From contig JAHQRK010000041.1 of assembly GCA_019828595.1 (NCBI GenBank), positions 1 through 64,000 of the forward strand: a stretch of 64,000 nt of DNA, given 5' to 3'. Of the stretch, positions 36,344 through 47,109 are shown one piece after another. Both the position numbers and the translations under genes were made by a program. Under the pieces are notes generated by a model that did not search any database, was not told the DNA's origin, and was given only the letters and a program-made list of their open reading frames with translations. The number at the start of each line of letters is the position of its first letter. The stretch's first letter is position 1. Source of the stretch: Aphanomyces cochlioides. Lineage: Eukaryota; Oomycota; Saprolegniomycetes; Saprolegniales; Verrucalvaceae.

Positions 36344-39305
36344 CTCCCAGCATGAGTGTCTGAGTGTCGGGTTGGAACATCACTTGGTTGTCGAAGGTGG
36401 GGTCCAGGAAGCCAGCCTCATGGAATTCCAGGATCGTGGTCAAGACGTATCGCGACTTCTCGTCTTCGCCGGCATACAACGTTTCCATGATATTCCAAAT
36501 CAAGAGGCCGAAGCTCGTGTCAAGCAATATGGCAGATAGCGATATGCCCGACAAACAGCGGGAGCCCAAATGAGAAGCCAGTGCAGTGACCGGGTACTTG
36601 GTAGAGGCCACGATCGCAGCATCACTGTTGTAGTACGTTGGAGCATGAATGGACAAGAGAACTTCTGCCACAGCCAACACTTCTTCCAGGTCGCCGCGGT
36701 GGAGGGAAATCTCGTCGCCGTCAATGGTAGTATCGATGAAGTCGATGTTCTTGAATAGCTCGATGTTGCTGAAGATGGCTTGAACGTGCTCGCGGGTCAT
36801 ACGCACACCCCACGTCAATGAGTACAGCTGGGAGAACGGTTTGTCTCCACCCCAAGTCGCTCGAAGCCACCGATGGAGGAGGCGTTGTCTCACAAAGTAC
36901 TCGAAGCATGCACGGTCTTCATCAAAAAGTCGGTGCAGTTGCAAGCCAAATTCAATCGGGGAACGCTCGAGATGGCTACACAGCATGTCGACGCGGCCGT
37001 CGTTGATGAGTTGGGCAAGGTTGAACGAGCTGTTGGTCACTGCATCTTCGACTTGGGTTGAGAGATGCAATGGAACTTTGGCTGTCTTGGTGTCGAGGTC
37101 TTGTAGTTCGGCGAGAATTTCGTCAAGAGACATTTCTATGCGCTTGGGAACGCCATCTTGGATCTTGGTGCCGCCGACAAATTGACCGGACGTAGGGAGG
37201 TGGGGAGGGTCATCCGAGACGTCCAGCTTGGGTACAATCGTTGAGATCTTGTAATCGCCAAACTGAGCAACGTGTTCCTCGGGGTTGACACACACACGCT
37301 CGTCGAGGGCTTCAAACATGTTGGGCGAAATCCAAGAGCGGCCATGCTCGGGGGAATCCACTTGCTGTTGCGTCTTCTTGCGCTTGCCTCTCGACGCCTT
37401 GACGCCAGTCCACTGCGGAGGGTTGGCTTGCGCAGTTTTCCGACGTTTTGGCGCCTTGGGAGTCGAAGAAGGCGGGTTGGTTGGGCTGGGAGCTGGCTTG
37501 TTCAATCCATATTGGCGGGACGTTGCATCAAGGTCCAAACGAACCAAGTTCTTGTCACGAAAATACCACCCTTGACCGTACACGCGGAGACAACGGCCCT
37601 TGAAAAGAATTTCTTCGACGAGACGGCCGTCGCGCTGTATGGTCGTTGGTACGGAGGTTCCTTCAAAGTAAAGGCGGTACCGAGAGCTCGCCATACCGCT
37701 TGAAGAGGAAACGTTGGGGTAGGAGCCCCACAGGAAGCGTGGCTCCAACTTGGTCATGACGTCGAAGATCAGGCGCTCTTCGTCTTGATCTTGAAGGCCT
37801 TGAGGGATGTCCATGAAAAATCCGCCGAGGACGTGCGGAACGTTCATCGTGAAGTGTTGGGACGAGCCATCTCGAGCGACTTGAATCTTAAACGCGATGC
37901 CTCGCAGCTTCGTCATCGCTTCGTGAGAGGCAACACCCCACTTGAGCATGCGGTTCGGGATGTCCTTCTCGCATCTCACAATGTCAGCAATCGCAGTGTC
38001 GAGGCCGAGGGCTTGGTTGTCGAAAAGGATCGATGCCATGGCAGCTGAAACATCGATGGTCTTCGTGTGTGCACCCGTGGGCATCTGCAACCAGCCGACG
38101 ATGCCGCGCGCCGAGTGCTTCTGGATCGGGAGGGTGTCTTCAAACGTGAGGGTTCCAGCAGCACGCTTGCGAAGGAGGGGTTCGAGTTCCTCCATCGTGG
38201 GCTGGTAAGGAGCAACGTCCTTGGTCTTGATGGCCTTGGCAGACTGAGACCGCTGTTGCGCTTGGAAGGCCCATACGTCGTTGGGGGCCTGGCGGTTGTT
38301 GGGTTGGCCACGGCCAGGTGTCTGGGCTCCGCCAGATTGAGAAATGTTTTCCAAATGCGATCCGGGTGAAGCCTGAGACGATGGCTGGCGGACTGAGTGA
38401 GAGTCCGAGTCGTGCGTCAGACCAACACTCAAGCGTGCGTCAGAGGCTTGGTCTTGTCCGGACCCTGTCCCATGGTGGACAGAGTCACACGTTTGACCTT
38501 CACTCGCGTTGGACTTCGAGAAGCTTCCATGGGTGACTTGGTCTTGAGTATTCCCATGACCAACACTGGCCACAGGGTTGTTCGCGATTGTTCCAGATCT
38601 TGCCCGATGATTCTTCGAGAAGAGACCATCACTCATGGAGCGACTAGTCTCGATGGGATCTTGACCTGTCGCCAGAGTGGACTTGTCGCTCGGGGGATTC
38701 TTCGAGAAGGGACCTTCACTCAGGGATGGACTGTTCTCGAATCTTCCTTGACATGTCGTCATGTTGACGTCGGTGCTTGAGCGAGTCTTCGAGAAGCCAC
38801 TATCACTCGTCGAGAGAACATTCTCGAAAGGAACAGAACCCAACGGAGTCTTGCCAGGCAAGCCACCATCACTCACGATGGACGTGGTTGATGGAGATTC
38901 TTCGGGCAAGGTCGTTGACGTCATGAGCACATCTTCCGAGGTTGGAACGCCGTCTTGCCAGGCTTCGTCGCAAGTGTCAGAGGTCGTTGGATCATTCGCG
39001 GGATCGCAAGCCTTCGTCGAGCGAGTCACAGGCAAGGGTTCAAAACGGCGCGGTTTCGAAGGGGTTGCACGTTGACGTGGAAACGGAACGCGCGTTGGAG
39101 TAGGGAGCGGATTCGTAGACGCGTCATGATGCGAAGCGTTGGAAGCATCGTCGACGTCCTCTTCCAACGACGACGCCATGTCGGTATCGCTTGGGGATGG
39201 GTCAGCAACGACGATGACGTCCATATCGCTGGGGCTGGACGCCGAGGGAGAGAACGCGGAGGAGCAAGATGGGGCACGAGGGTTGGTCGAGCGGGTAGCA
39301 ACCAT
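36306..39305 (-). CDS. ORF1 of A3, RNP-type protein (inferred)
   Basis: 999 residues from the ATG at 39305. Cys185 as in A4. It has three private replacements in the C-terminal region (LLSIHAP for LLAIHAP, CLSGISLS for CLSGVSLS, AGFLDPTF for AGSLDPTF), more than the other copies. Confidence 0.85.
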   Translation of the reverse strand: MVATRSTNPRAPSCSSAFSPSASSPSDMDVIVVADPSPSDTDMASSLEEDVDDASNASHHDASTNPLPTPTRVPFPRQRATPSKPRRFEPLPVTRSTKACDPANDPTTSDTCDEAWQDGVPTSEDVLMTSTTLPEESPSTTSIVSDGGLPGKTPLGSVPFENVLSTSDSGFSKTRSSTDVNMTTCQGRFENSPSLSEGPFSKNPPSDKSTLATGQDPIETSRSMSDGLFSKNHRARSGTIANNPVASVGHGNTQDQVTHGSFSKSNASEGQTCDSVHHGTGSGQDQASDARLSVGLTHDSDSHSVRQPSSQASPGSHLENISQSGGAQTPGRGQPNNRQAPNDVWAFQAQQRSQSAKAIKTKDVAPYQPTMEELEPLLRKRAAGTLTFEDTLPIQKHSARGIVGWLQMPTGAHTKTIDVSAAMASILFDNQALGLDTAIADIVRCEKDIPNRMLKWGVASHEAMTKLRGIAFKIQVARDGSSQHFTMNVPHVLGGFFMDIPQGLQDQDEERLIFDVMTKLEPRFLWGSYPNVSSSSGMASSRYRLYFEGTSVPTTIQRDGRLVEEILFKGRCLRVYGQGWYFRDKNLVRLDLDATSRQYGLNKPAPSPTNPPSSTPKAPKRRKTAQANPPQWTGVKASRGKRKKTQQQVDSPEHGRSWISPNMFEALDERVCVNPEEHVAQFGDYKISTIVPKLDVSDDPPHLPTSGQFVGGTKIQDGVPKRIEMSLDEILAELQDLDTKTAKVPLHLSTQVEDAVTNSSFNLAQLINDGRVDMLCSHLERSPIEFGLQLHRLFDEDRACFEYFVRQRLLHRWLRATWGGDKPFSQLYSLTWGVRMTREHVQAIFSNIELFKNIDFIDTTIDGDEISLHRGDLEEVLAVAEVLLSIHAPTYYNSDAAIVASTKYPVTALASHLGSRCLSGISLSAILLDTSFGLLIWNIMETLYAGEDEKSRYVLTTILEFHEAGFLDPTFDNQVMFQPDTQTLMLGDVANATSVAFRG

Positions 39306-39358
39306 ATTGTCAGATAGCGTAGAGTGGTACTGCGGGGTAGCTGGCAAATTGGAAACTA

Positions 39359-39431
39359 TCCTCTATAGCTCAGTTGGTAGAGCGTACGGCTGTTAACCGT
39401 AAGGTCGCAGGTTCGAACCCTGCTGGAGGAG
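39359..39431 (+). tRNA. tRNA-Asn(GTT)
   Basis: Canonical 73-nt gene rebuilt at the 5' end of A3. Confidence 0.95.
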
Positions 39432-40383
39432 TTCTTTTCTCTCTTTTGCATATCCATAACTGATCACCAATACAAATACTGACGTGTAGATTCTCGGCAT
39501 GTCTTCTTCGAGTCAACATATGCGTAAATAAGAAGACTATGTCACGCCAATCCAATACCAGTCCTTTATCTCCAATATGATGTGGAATGGCCTCAAAATT
39601 GCTGCTCATCAACTAGTGCGCAAGTCATTGCAGAATACATAAGAGAAACTCCAATGAGCGATTCTCTGACAGCAACAGATGTGCGCCACGCTAACTTGGC
39701 TTGTATTGGACTTGAGGAGAGATCACTCATATGGTGTCTTTTAGACTTTGTCAACTGATATCTTAGACAACGGATCACGGTCGTCAAGAGCGACCTAGAG
39801 ACAAGTATTCCATTGACTTGGTTTGAAATATCATAGCACATGGTTGTACTCACTCCATTACCTTGTTCTTTGCATAGAATGTGATCGTCTCCAATGTGGA
39901 CTGTGTCAAATTTCGGTGGTATACATGGACATAGTTTCACGACGTTAACATCGATCGAAATCAATCCATATACCGCATCTCAAGACCACAATCGTAACAT
40001 TCCTACCATTTTATGCAGCTTGCTGCCAAACATATTCTGGAGAAAGTTCTGTCGCATATGTGTGTGATATTGCTGTTATGCATCTGTGTGAATCGTTTCT
40101 TGGCTTGTCGACTGACAGCGCCAACAAAGCAGAAATGACACAGACTTGAAATAGTTGTGAAGATAGTCTCAATTACAGTATTGAGATATTTACAAACACG
40201 ACAAATGATATCATTAAAAGGTGCACAGCAGAATAAAACGTGTCCATTCTTTCCTCGCGTCTTAATCAAAGATGTCAGAAGCTACTCATTCTATAGACTT
40301 GATGTGAAAGCTATTGCGAGTTGGATGTGTTTGTTGCGATCACGTCGATAAGTTGGAAGGGATATGCAAAAGAGAGAAAAGAA
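39432..40383 (-). repeat. Spacer S2, copy 4 (reverse)
   Basis: 952 bp. It shares the GGTTGTACTC variant with copy 3 and has a private change (ACATAGTTTCACG for ACATATTTTCACG). Confidence 0.9.
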
Positions 40384-40456
40384 CTCCTCCAGCAGGGTTC
40401 GAACCTGCGACCTTACGGTTAACAGCCGTACGCTCTACCAACTGAGCTATAGAGGA
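40384..40456 (-). tRNA. tRNA-Asn(GTT), uninserted locus
   Basis: Canonical 73-nt gene with native 5' flank; convergent with 39359. Confidence 0.95.
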
Positions 40457-41339
40457 TTCCATACTATACTTCCCTCACCGTTTCAAACATACACTCATAC
40501 AATACCTACAATGACAATCCATATCACACCCGTGCATCATGTCACCGTCGTAGTCACCACTCGCTTCTCCGAATATCGACACATTTATACAGAGAAACTA
40601 CGTCACCAGGCACACCGACGCTTCTCTCAGATAAAACATTGTTGATAAACTCGAGACCTTCACTTCGACAATCTACACCAGCACATGGAACAAGAATTAT
40701 ACACTTTCATGACTGTCAAAAACATCCTATTCAGAAAGCCTCGAAAACACTACCACCATTTCTGTAGAATGTGAAACAAAATCAAGTCCAATCAAGATGA
40801 TATGAACTGTTTGAAACAAGTTGAGCGATGTTGCTTGATGGATTGAGTACGATAAACAGTTGGTGTAGCTTTGCTGTTGTTTAGTGAAAAGAATTTAATG
40901 TTGTGCCGAATGGAAATATGATTGATATTCTGATTGAACATGTGTTTACCAGGTATATTTTTGTTTCATGGAAACCTATGAATTTGTTCTGCGGAGTATT
41001 GAGGATATACCCTCCCATTCCTTGCGCGAGCAGGAGACTGATATGCTCTCAATAAGTCGATGTACCGCACGAAACTTTGTTTCGGACAAGATTTCGATCC
41101 GAAGAAGAGTCAAAATCGGAACTGCTCGCGTATTTTAGACGGGTATCATGTCCATGTGAAATTTTGATGTCCATTGGTCGAATCGTGTTTTTGTGGAGAG
41201 ATTGGAGTGTAAAGTGTTTGTTTTGATTGACGTGTGTTTGGTTACGATGTGCATAATGTCTGTGTCCGTGGTGGTTGTTTGCAGTGGAAAGGATTGTATG
41301 AGTGTATGTGTGGCACGGTGGGTATACGATAGTATGGAA
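40457..41339 (-). repeat. Spacer S1, copy 5 (reverse)
   Basis: 883 bp between two tRNA genes that both lack insertions: the undisturbed host arrangement of a divergent pair. Confidence 0.9.
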
Positions 41340-41412
41340 TCCTCTATAGCTCAGTTGGTAGAGCGTACGGCTGTTTACCGTAAGGTCGCAGGTTCGAACC
41401 CTGCTGGAGGAG
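41340..41412 (+). tRNA. tRNA-Asn(GTT) with A37 to T change
   Basis: Full-length and unchanged except in the anticodon loop, which reads CTGTTTA instead of CTGTTAA. The base 3' of the anticodon (position 37) is T, where nearly all tRNAs have a purine, often modified. The anticodon remains GTT, but decoding is likely to be impaired. Only one copy of 16 carries the change. Confidence 0.9.
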
Positions 41413-42364
41413 TTCTTTTCTCTCTTTTGCATATCCATAACTGATCACCAATACAAATACTGACGTGTAGATTCTCGGCATGTCTTCTTCGAGTCAACAT
41501 ATGCGTAAATAAGAAGACTATGTCACGCCAATCCAATACCAGTCCTTTATCTCCAATATGATGTGGAATGGCCTCAAAATTGCTGCTCATCAACTAGTGC
41601 GCAAGTCATTGCAGAATACATAAGAGAAACTCCAATGAGCGATTCTCTGACAGCAACAGATGTGCGCCACGCTAACTTGGCTTGTATTGGACTTGAGGAG
41701 AGATCACTCATATGGTGTCTTTTAGACTTTGTCAACTGATATCTTAGACAACGGATCACGGTCGTCAAGAGCGACCTAGAGACAAGTATTCCATTGACTT
41801 GGTTTGAAATATCATAGCACATGGATGTACTCACTCCATTACCTTGTTCTTTGCATAGAATGTGATCGTCTCCAATGTGGACTGTGTCAAATTTCGGTGG
41901 TATACATGGACATATTTTCACGACGTTAACATCGATCGAAATCAATCCATATACCGCATCTCAAGACCACAATCGTAACATTCCTACCTTTTTATGCAGC
42001 TTGCTGCCAAACATATTCTGGAGAAAGTTCTGTCGCATATGTGTGTGATATTGCTGTTATGCATCTGTGTGAATCGTTTCTTGGCTTGTCGACTGACAGC
42101 GCCAACAAAGCAGAAATGACACAGACTTGAAATAGTTGTGAAGATAGTCTCAATTACAGTATTGAGATATTTACAAACACGACAAATGATATCATTAAAA
42201 GGTGCACAGCAGAATAAAACGTGTCCATTCTTTCCTCGCGTCTTAATCAAAGATGTCAGAAGCTACTCATTCTATAGACTTGATGTGAAAGCTATTGCGA
42301 GTTGGATGTGTTTGTTGCGATCACGTCGATAAGTTGGAAGGGATATGCAAAAGAGAGAAAAGAA
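41413..42364 (-). repeat. Spacer S2, copy 5 (reverse, 'AAGG' variant)
   Basis: 952 bp. It belongs to the variant class of copies 2, 7 and 8, but here the neighbouring tRNA has the position-37 change instead of the 10-nt deletion. Confidence 0.9.
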
Positions 42365-42437
42365 CTCCTCCAGCAGGGTTCGAACCTGCGACCTTACGGT
42401 TAACAGCCGTACGCTCTACCAACTGAGCTATAGAGGA
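42365..42437 (-). tRNA. tRNA-Asn(GTT), uninserted locus
   Basis: Canonical 73-nt gene with native 5' flank. Confidence 0.95.
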
Positions 42438-43320
42438 TTCCATACTATACTTCCCTCACCGTTTCAAACATACACTCATACAATACCTACAATGACAATC
42501 CATATCACACCCGTGCATCATGTCACCGTCGTAGTCACCACTCGCTTCTCCGAATATCGACACATTTATACAGAGAAACTACGTCACCAGGCACACCGAC
42601 GCTTCTCTCAGATAAAACATTGTTGATAAACTCGAGACCTTCACTTCGACAATCTACACCAGCACATGGAACAAGAATTATACACTTTCATGACTGTCAA
42701 AAACATCCTATTCAGAAAGCCTCGAAAACACTACCACCATTTCTGTAGAATGTGAAACAAAATCAAGTCCAATCAAGATGATATGAACTGTTTGAAACAA
42801 GTTGAGCGATGTTGCTTGATGGATTGAGTACGATAAACAGTTGGTGTAGCTTTGCTGTTGTTTAGTGAAAAGAATTTAATGTTGTGCCGAATGGAAATAT
42901 GATTGATATTCTGATTGAACATGTGTTTACCAGGTATATTTTTGTTTCATGGAAACCTATGAATTTGTTCTGCGGAGTATTGAGGATATACCCTCCCATT
43001 CCTTGCGCGAGCAGGAGACTGATATGCTCTCAATAAGTCGATGTACCGCACGAAACTTTGTTTCGGACAAGATTTCGATCCGAAGAAGAGTCAAAATCGG
43101 AACTGCTCGCGTATTTTAGACGGGTATCATGTCCATGTGAAATTTTGATGTCCATTGGTCGAATCGTGTTTTTGTGGAGAGATTGGAGTGTAAAGTGTTT
43201 GTTTTGATTGACGTGTGTTTGGTTACGATGTGCATAATGTCTGTGTCCGTGGTGGTTGTTTGCAGTGGAAAGGATTGTATGAGTGTATGTGTGGCACGGT
43301 GGGTATACGATAGTATGGAA
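42438..43320 (-). repeat. Spacer S1, copy 6 (reverse)
   Basis: 883 bp between a free tRNA and the stub of B4. Confidence 0.9.
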
Positions 43321-43334
43321 TCCTCTATAGCTCA
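43321..43334 (+). repeat. tRNA-Asn 5' stub at 3' end of B4
   Basis: TCCTCTATAGCTCA, followed by the family B tail in reverse complement. First of two stubs of the B4-B5 tandem. Confidence 0.95.
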
Positions 43335-44718
43335 ATGTCAATGGGGAGTCTATTTGTAGTTAATGTAAACTACAAACTAATATTGCCCGAAGGCTCATCC
43401 CATTTCCAACTGCTAGGCTGAATTGGAAATCAATTTGGCTTGTCGTTTTCTTGATTCGCTTCGACGTTGGGACTTCGATTTCTTCGGTGTTTGTAAGCTA
43501 ACACGGCGAATATGTCGGATAAAACTGACTCTTGGCATCTGACCCAGGGGGTATACATTTTCATTGTCTTGGATCATACATAGACTTCGGTCTATGCAGC
43601 GCTTGTATCGCTTGGCGAGGACCCAGCAATGGGATGTTGAATCAGTGACAGAAACAACCAAGAATTCTCCGTCAGGCTCATCCAATATCGCTCTACAGAT
43701 ATCACGAATTGGATCACCCACCGATTGCTTGAGCAGTTGACGGGAGAATATGGCGTCGTTGTAGTGGAATCCATGTGTGTATGCCAGCTTGAGAAAATCA
43801 TGCATCTTGGAAGGGGGAATGCCCGCGTCTTGAGGAACTCCATGGGCCTCTTTGAAACCCGAAATGACTTCTTCGCTGAGCTCAAAATTGGAGACATTCA
43901 AATTGGTAGCAACGATTCGGATTGCAGCCGCAAGACAAGATTTGTCACTGTTGTTGCCAATTTCTAGCCACAGAGGATCCATCGCTCGAAATTCAGCAAG
44001 CGTTGGGGCGAGACCAGTGTTCGTGAGGAAGTGGGCTCCAGCTTGTCGCCATCGTTGGTACATCGCCACGGCTTCTTGACACCCGCTGAGGTCTTTTTCG
44101 TCGAACCAGTCTTTGTCGAGTCCATCCGGGCGTTGAAACTTCCAGTTGACTTGGTATTGAATAGTTGAAATTCGATTTCGCATTGATGCCACTTCGCGGT
44201 GGTCATCGATAAACAACACTTCATCGATGTCATCATCGTCGGTTGGAATTCGCAGAGTGCGTGGGCGGTTGGTTGGGGCATCAGCCGTTGTCGCATTCGT
44301 TTGTGGCCTGGCTGGAACAGAAACATCGTCCAATAGATCCATGAGGGATGGTAGCGGAGATCCATTGTCATTGCCCAAGGGGTCAAATTCGCGGGTGCTC
44401 GAGTTCAAAATGGACATATCAGGAGTAAATTGGTGTTCTTCAGTTGTAACTGGACTTGAAGGACGAGTGTCGGATGATTGCGTCATAGGTACAGAAATCT
44501 CAACTCCATCCACTCCCTCAAGAGTAATCCCTGGAGACATCGAGCTCCCCACACCTCGTGTAGTTATGGGTCTCGACGTCTGCGCGGGGAGTACGCTATC
44601 GGCAGTGAAAATCGTTGAAGCTTCCATTGTTGTTGTCTTGGGTAAAATCAAAAGTGAGTCTTGGAGAATTGTTTTGAGATTCTCACTGAACTTATTCTCA
44701 GTTGCGACACTTGAGTCA
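43335..44718 (-). mobile_element. Family B retrotransposon, 5'-truncated copy B4
   Basis: 1384 bp retaining complete ORF3 with 91 nt before its ATG, and the 3' tail. The 5' end joins the 14-nt stub that also ends B5, so B4 and B5 are head to tail at one tRNA locus. Confidence 0.95.
43413..44627 (-). CDS. ORF3 of B4: chromodomain-like plus cysteine peptidase-like protein
   Basis: Complete 404-residue ORF from the ATG at 44627, with Cys231, His333 and Asp354 present and Asn225 as in most copies. Gln replaces Lys at 396 in the basic tail, shared with B5 and B7. Nothing upstream of it remains except 91 nt of element, so expression would depend on a signal within that stretch or in the flanks. 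Confidence 0.75.
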   Translation of the reverse strand: MEASTIFTADSVLPAQTSRPITTRGVGSSMSPGITLEGVDGVEISVPMTQSSDTRPSSPVTTEEHQFTPDMSILNSSTREFDPLGNDNGSPLPSLMDLLDDVSVPARPQTNATTADAPTNRPRTLRIPTDDDDIDEVLFIDDHREVASMRNRISTIQYQVNWKFQRPDGLDKDWFDEKDLSGCQEAVAMYQRWRQAGAHFLTNTGLAPTLAEFRAMDPLWLEIGNNSDKSCLAAAIRIVATNLNVSNFELSEEVISGFKEAHGVPQDAGIPPSKMHDFLKLAYTHGFHYNDAIFSRQLLKQSVGDPIRDICRAILDEPDGEFLVVSVTDSTSHCWVLAKRYKRCIDRSLCMIQDNENVYPLGQMPRVSFIRHIRRVSLQTPKKSKSQRRSESRKRQAKLISNSA

Positions 44719-44732
44719 TCCTCTATAGCTCA
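44719..44732 (+). repeat. tRNA-Asn 5' stub between B4 and B5
   Basis: The 14-nt target copy is the only sequence between the 5' end of B4 and the 3' end of B5. Confidence 0.95.
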
Positions 44733-44810
44733 ATGTCAATGGGGAGTCTATTTGTAGTTAATGTAAACTACAAACTAATATTGCCCGAAGGCTCATCCCA
44801 TTTCCAACTG

Positions 44811-46025
44811 CTAGGCTGAATTGGAAATCAATTTGGCTTGTCGTTTTCTTGATTCGCTTCGACGTTGGGACTTCGATTTCTTCGGTGTTTGTAAGCTAAC
44901 ACGGCGAATATGTCGGATAAAACTGACTCTTGGCATCTGACCCAGGGGGTATACATTTTCATTGTCTTGGATCATACATAGACTTCGGTCTATGCAGCGC
45001 TTGTATCGCTTGGCGAGGACCCAGCAATGGGATGTTGAATCAGTGACAGAAACAACCAAGAATTCTCCGTCAGGCTCATCCAATATCGCTCTACAGATAT
45101 CACGAATTGGATCACCCACCGATTGCTTGAGCAGTTGACGGGAGAATATGGCGTCGTTGTAGTGGAATCCATGTGTGTATGCCAGCTTGAGAAAATCATG
45201 CATCTTGGAAGGGGGAATGCCCGCGTCTTGAGGAACTCCATGGGCCTCTTTGAAACCCGAAATGACTTCTTCGCTGAGCTCAAAATTGGAGACATTCAAA
45301 TTGGTAGCAACGATTCGGATTGCAGCCGCAAGACAAGATTTGTCACTGTTGTTGCCAATTTCTAGCCACAGAGGATCCATCGCTCGAAATTCAGCAAGCG
45401 TTGGGGCGAGACCAGTGTTCGTGAGGAAGTGGGCTCCAGCTTGTCGCCATCGTTGGTACATCGCCACGGCTTCTTGACACCCGCTGAGGTCTTTTTCGTC
45501 GAACCAGTCTTTGTCGAGTCCATCCGGGCGTTGAAACTTCCAGTTGACTTGGTATTGAATAGTTGAAATTCGATTTCGCATTGATGCCACTTCGCGGTGG
45601 TCATCGATAAACAACACTTCATCGATGTCATCATCGTCGGTTGGAATTCGCAGAGTGCGTGGGCGGTTGGTTGGGGCATCAGCCGTTGTCGCATTCGTTT
45701 GTGGCCTGGCTGGAACAGAAACATCGTCCAATAGATCCATGAGGGATGGTAGCGGAGATCCATTGTCATTGCCCAAGGGGTCAAATTCGCGGGTGCTCGA
45801 GTTCAAAATGGACATATCAGGAGTAAATTGGTGTTCTTCAGTTGTAACTGGACTTGAAGGACGAGTGTCGGATGATTGCGTCATAGGTACAGAAATCTCA
45901 ACTCCATCCACTCCCTCAAGAGTAATCCCTGGAGACATCGAGCTCCCCACACCTCGTGTAGTTATGGGTCTCGACGTCTGCGCGGGGAGTACGCTATCGG
46001 CAGTGAAAATCGTTGAAGCTTCCAT
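44811..46025 (-). CDS. ORF3 of B5: chromodomain-like plus cysteine peptidase-like protein
   Basis: Complete 404-residue ORF from the ATG at 46025, the same protein as B4 (Gln396, Asn225). The frame is also open for 54 codons upstream of the ATG, as in B3 and B6, which leaves room for a non-ATG or frameshift start, but I take the ATG. Confidence 0.75.
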   Translation of the reverse strand: MEASTIFTADSVLPAQTSRPITTRGVGSSMSPGITLEGVDGVEISVPMTQSSDTRPSSPVTTEEHQFTPDMSILNSSTREFDPLGNDNGSPLPSLMDLLDDVSVPARPQTNATTADAPTNRPRTLRIPTDDDDIDEVLFIDDHREVASMRNRISTIQYQVNWKFQRPDGLDKDWFDEKDLSGCQEAVAMYQRWRQAGAHFLTNTGLAPTLAEFRAMDPLWLEIGNNSDKSCLAAAIRIVATNLNVSNFELSEEVISGFKEAHGVPQDAGIPPSKMHDFLKLAYTHGFHYNDAIFSRQLLKQSVGDPIRDICRAILDEPDGEFLVVSVTDSTSHCWVLAKRYKRCIDRSLCMIQDNENVYPLGQMPRVSFIRHIRRVSLQTPKKSKSQRRSESRKRQAKLISNSA

Positions 46026-46238
46026 TGTTGTTGTCTTGGGTAAAATCAAAAGTGAGTCTTGGAGAATTGTTTTGAGATTCTCACTGAACTTATTCTCAGT
46101 TGCGACACTTGAGTCAGGCACGATTTGATTGGGCAGTGAAATGTTTTGCGCGGATCGTGAGTGATGGTCGCCAGGATTCCCAATCAAAAATTCAGCTGGG
46201 ATACCAAGTCAAGAATACAGCTGGGGCTTGTAATCAAA

Positions 46239-47034
46239 TTACTGGTGTTCAACTCGAAAAGACATGGGATATTTTTCGAATAGCTCGTTGTATCCAGCTT
46301 GAGAGAAAAGGACTGAGACCGCTTCGATGATGTTTCGATAGTCGAAGTCGTCAGGCGAGAGCAAACGAATTGTTCGCCTGATGGAAGCTGTCCAACTGAC
46401 AAATATAATCTCGTTCCATAGTAAAATCGGTAGAGGCCTTTTGCCATCGAACTTGGTTGCATTTCTTTGAGTCCATAAGGAGTACGTGATGGAAGCACAA
46501 AGGAGGGACCATAATTTGAATAATGCGTCATGCAGGTGTTTTCCTCGCGTATTGGTCTTGAAGCGACTGATATTCGTGGTGGTTGCCCAATCAAACTTAA
46601 CACCATAAGCTCTCCATGCTCGCTCTTGGAACATCCAAACTTGATGTACATGATGACATGTATGGAAGGCATGATGAAAAGTCTCAACATCCGAGCAATC
46701 TTCATAGACACAACAAATAGCGTCAGGGTTTTGGATCTGCATAAAGGAAAACCTCGAGTTGACGGGTAACATCTTCATGTGCAATCGAAACCATACATCG
46801 CCTTGAACAGGTGGAGGTAGATTACACACAGTACGAATGAGACGGATATACTTTGCTATGTCTTTGTCAGTTCTTGTCGTAGTCTTCATAGGATGTATAG
46901 CTTCAGTCTGGGGGGCGTGGTAAGCTAAATGCACCACGTTTTTCTTGGGCCACGACTCGAAAGGTAAATCAGCATCCTTGATTCTGGCTGTAAACGGATG
47001 TTGACAAGTCGGGACATTAGGCAGTGGCGACCCT
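46239..47034 (-). pseudogene. ORF2 C-terminal fragment in B5
   Basis: Keeps the last about 264 codons, including the zf-RVT-like CCVYEDC...HHAFHTC cluster, but no APE or RT. One replacement against B3: Phe for Tyr in NSRFSYMQ. Confidence 0.85.
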
Positions 47035-47036
47035 TA

Positions 47037-47109
47037 TCCTCTATAGCTCAGTTGGTAGAGCGTACGGCTGTTAACCGTAAGGTCGCAGGTTCGAACCCTG
47101 CTGGAGGAG
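47037..47109 (+). tRNA. tRNA-Asn(GTT)
   Basis: Canonical 73-nt gene at the 5' end of the B5-B4 tandem; it has survived two insertions at the same locus. Confidence 0.95.

Larger units (their letters stand above)
32032..39358 (-). mobile_element. Family A non-LTR retrotransposon, copy A3, full length
   Basis: Complete, 7327 bp, same length as A4. It shares with A4 three replacements not present in A1 or A2 (ORF1 Cys185, ORF2 Thr214 and Asn1235), so these two are the closest pair although they sit at different loci of the array. Confidence 0.95.
44733..47036 (-). mobile_element. Family B retrotransposon, 5'-truncated copy B5
   Basis: 2304 bp: the C-terminal part of ORF2, complete ORF3 and the 3' tail. 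The 5' junction (extra base, then AAGGGTCGCC of the element) abuts the intact tRNA at 47037. Confidence 0.95.
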
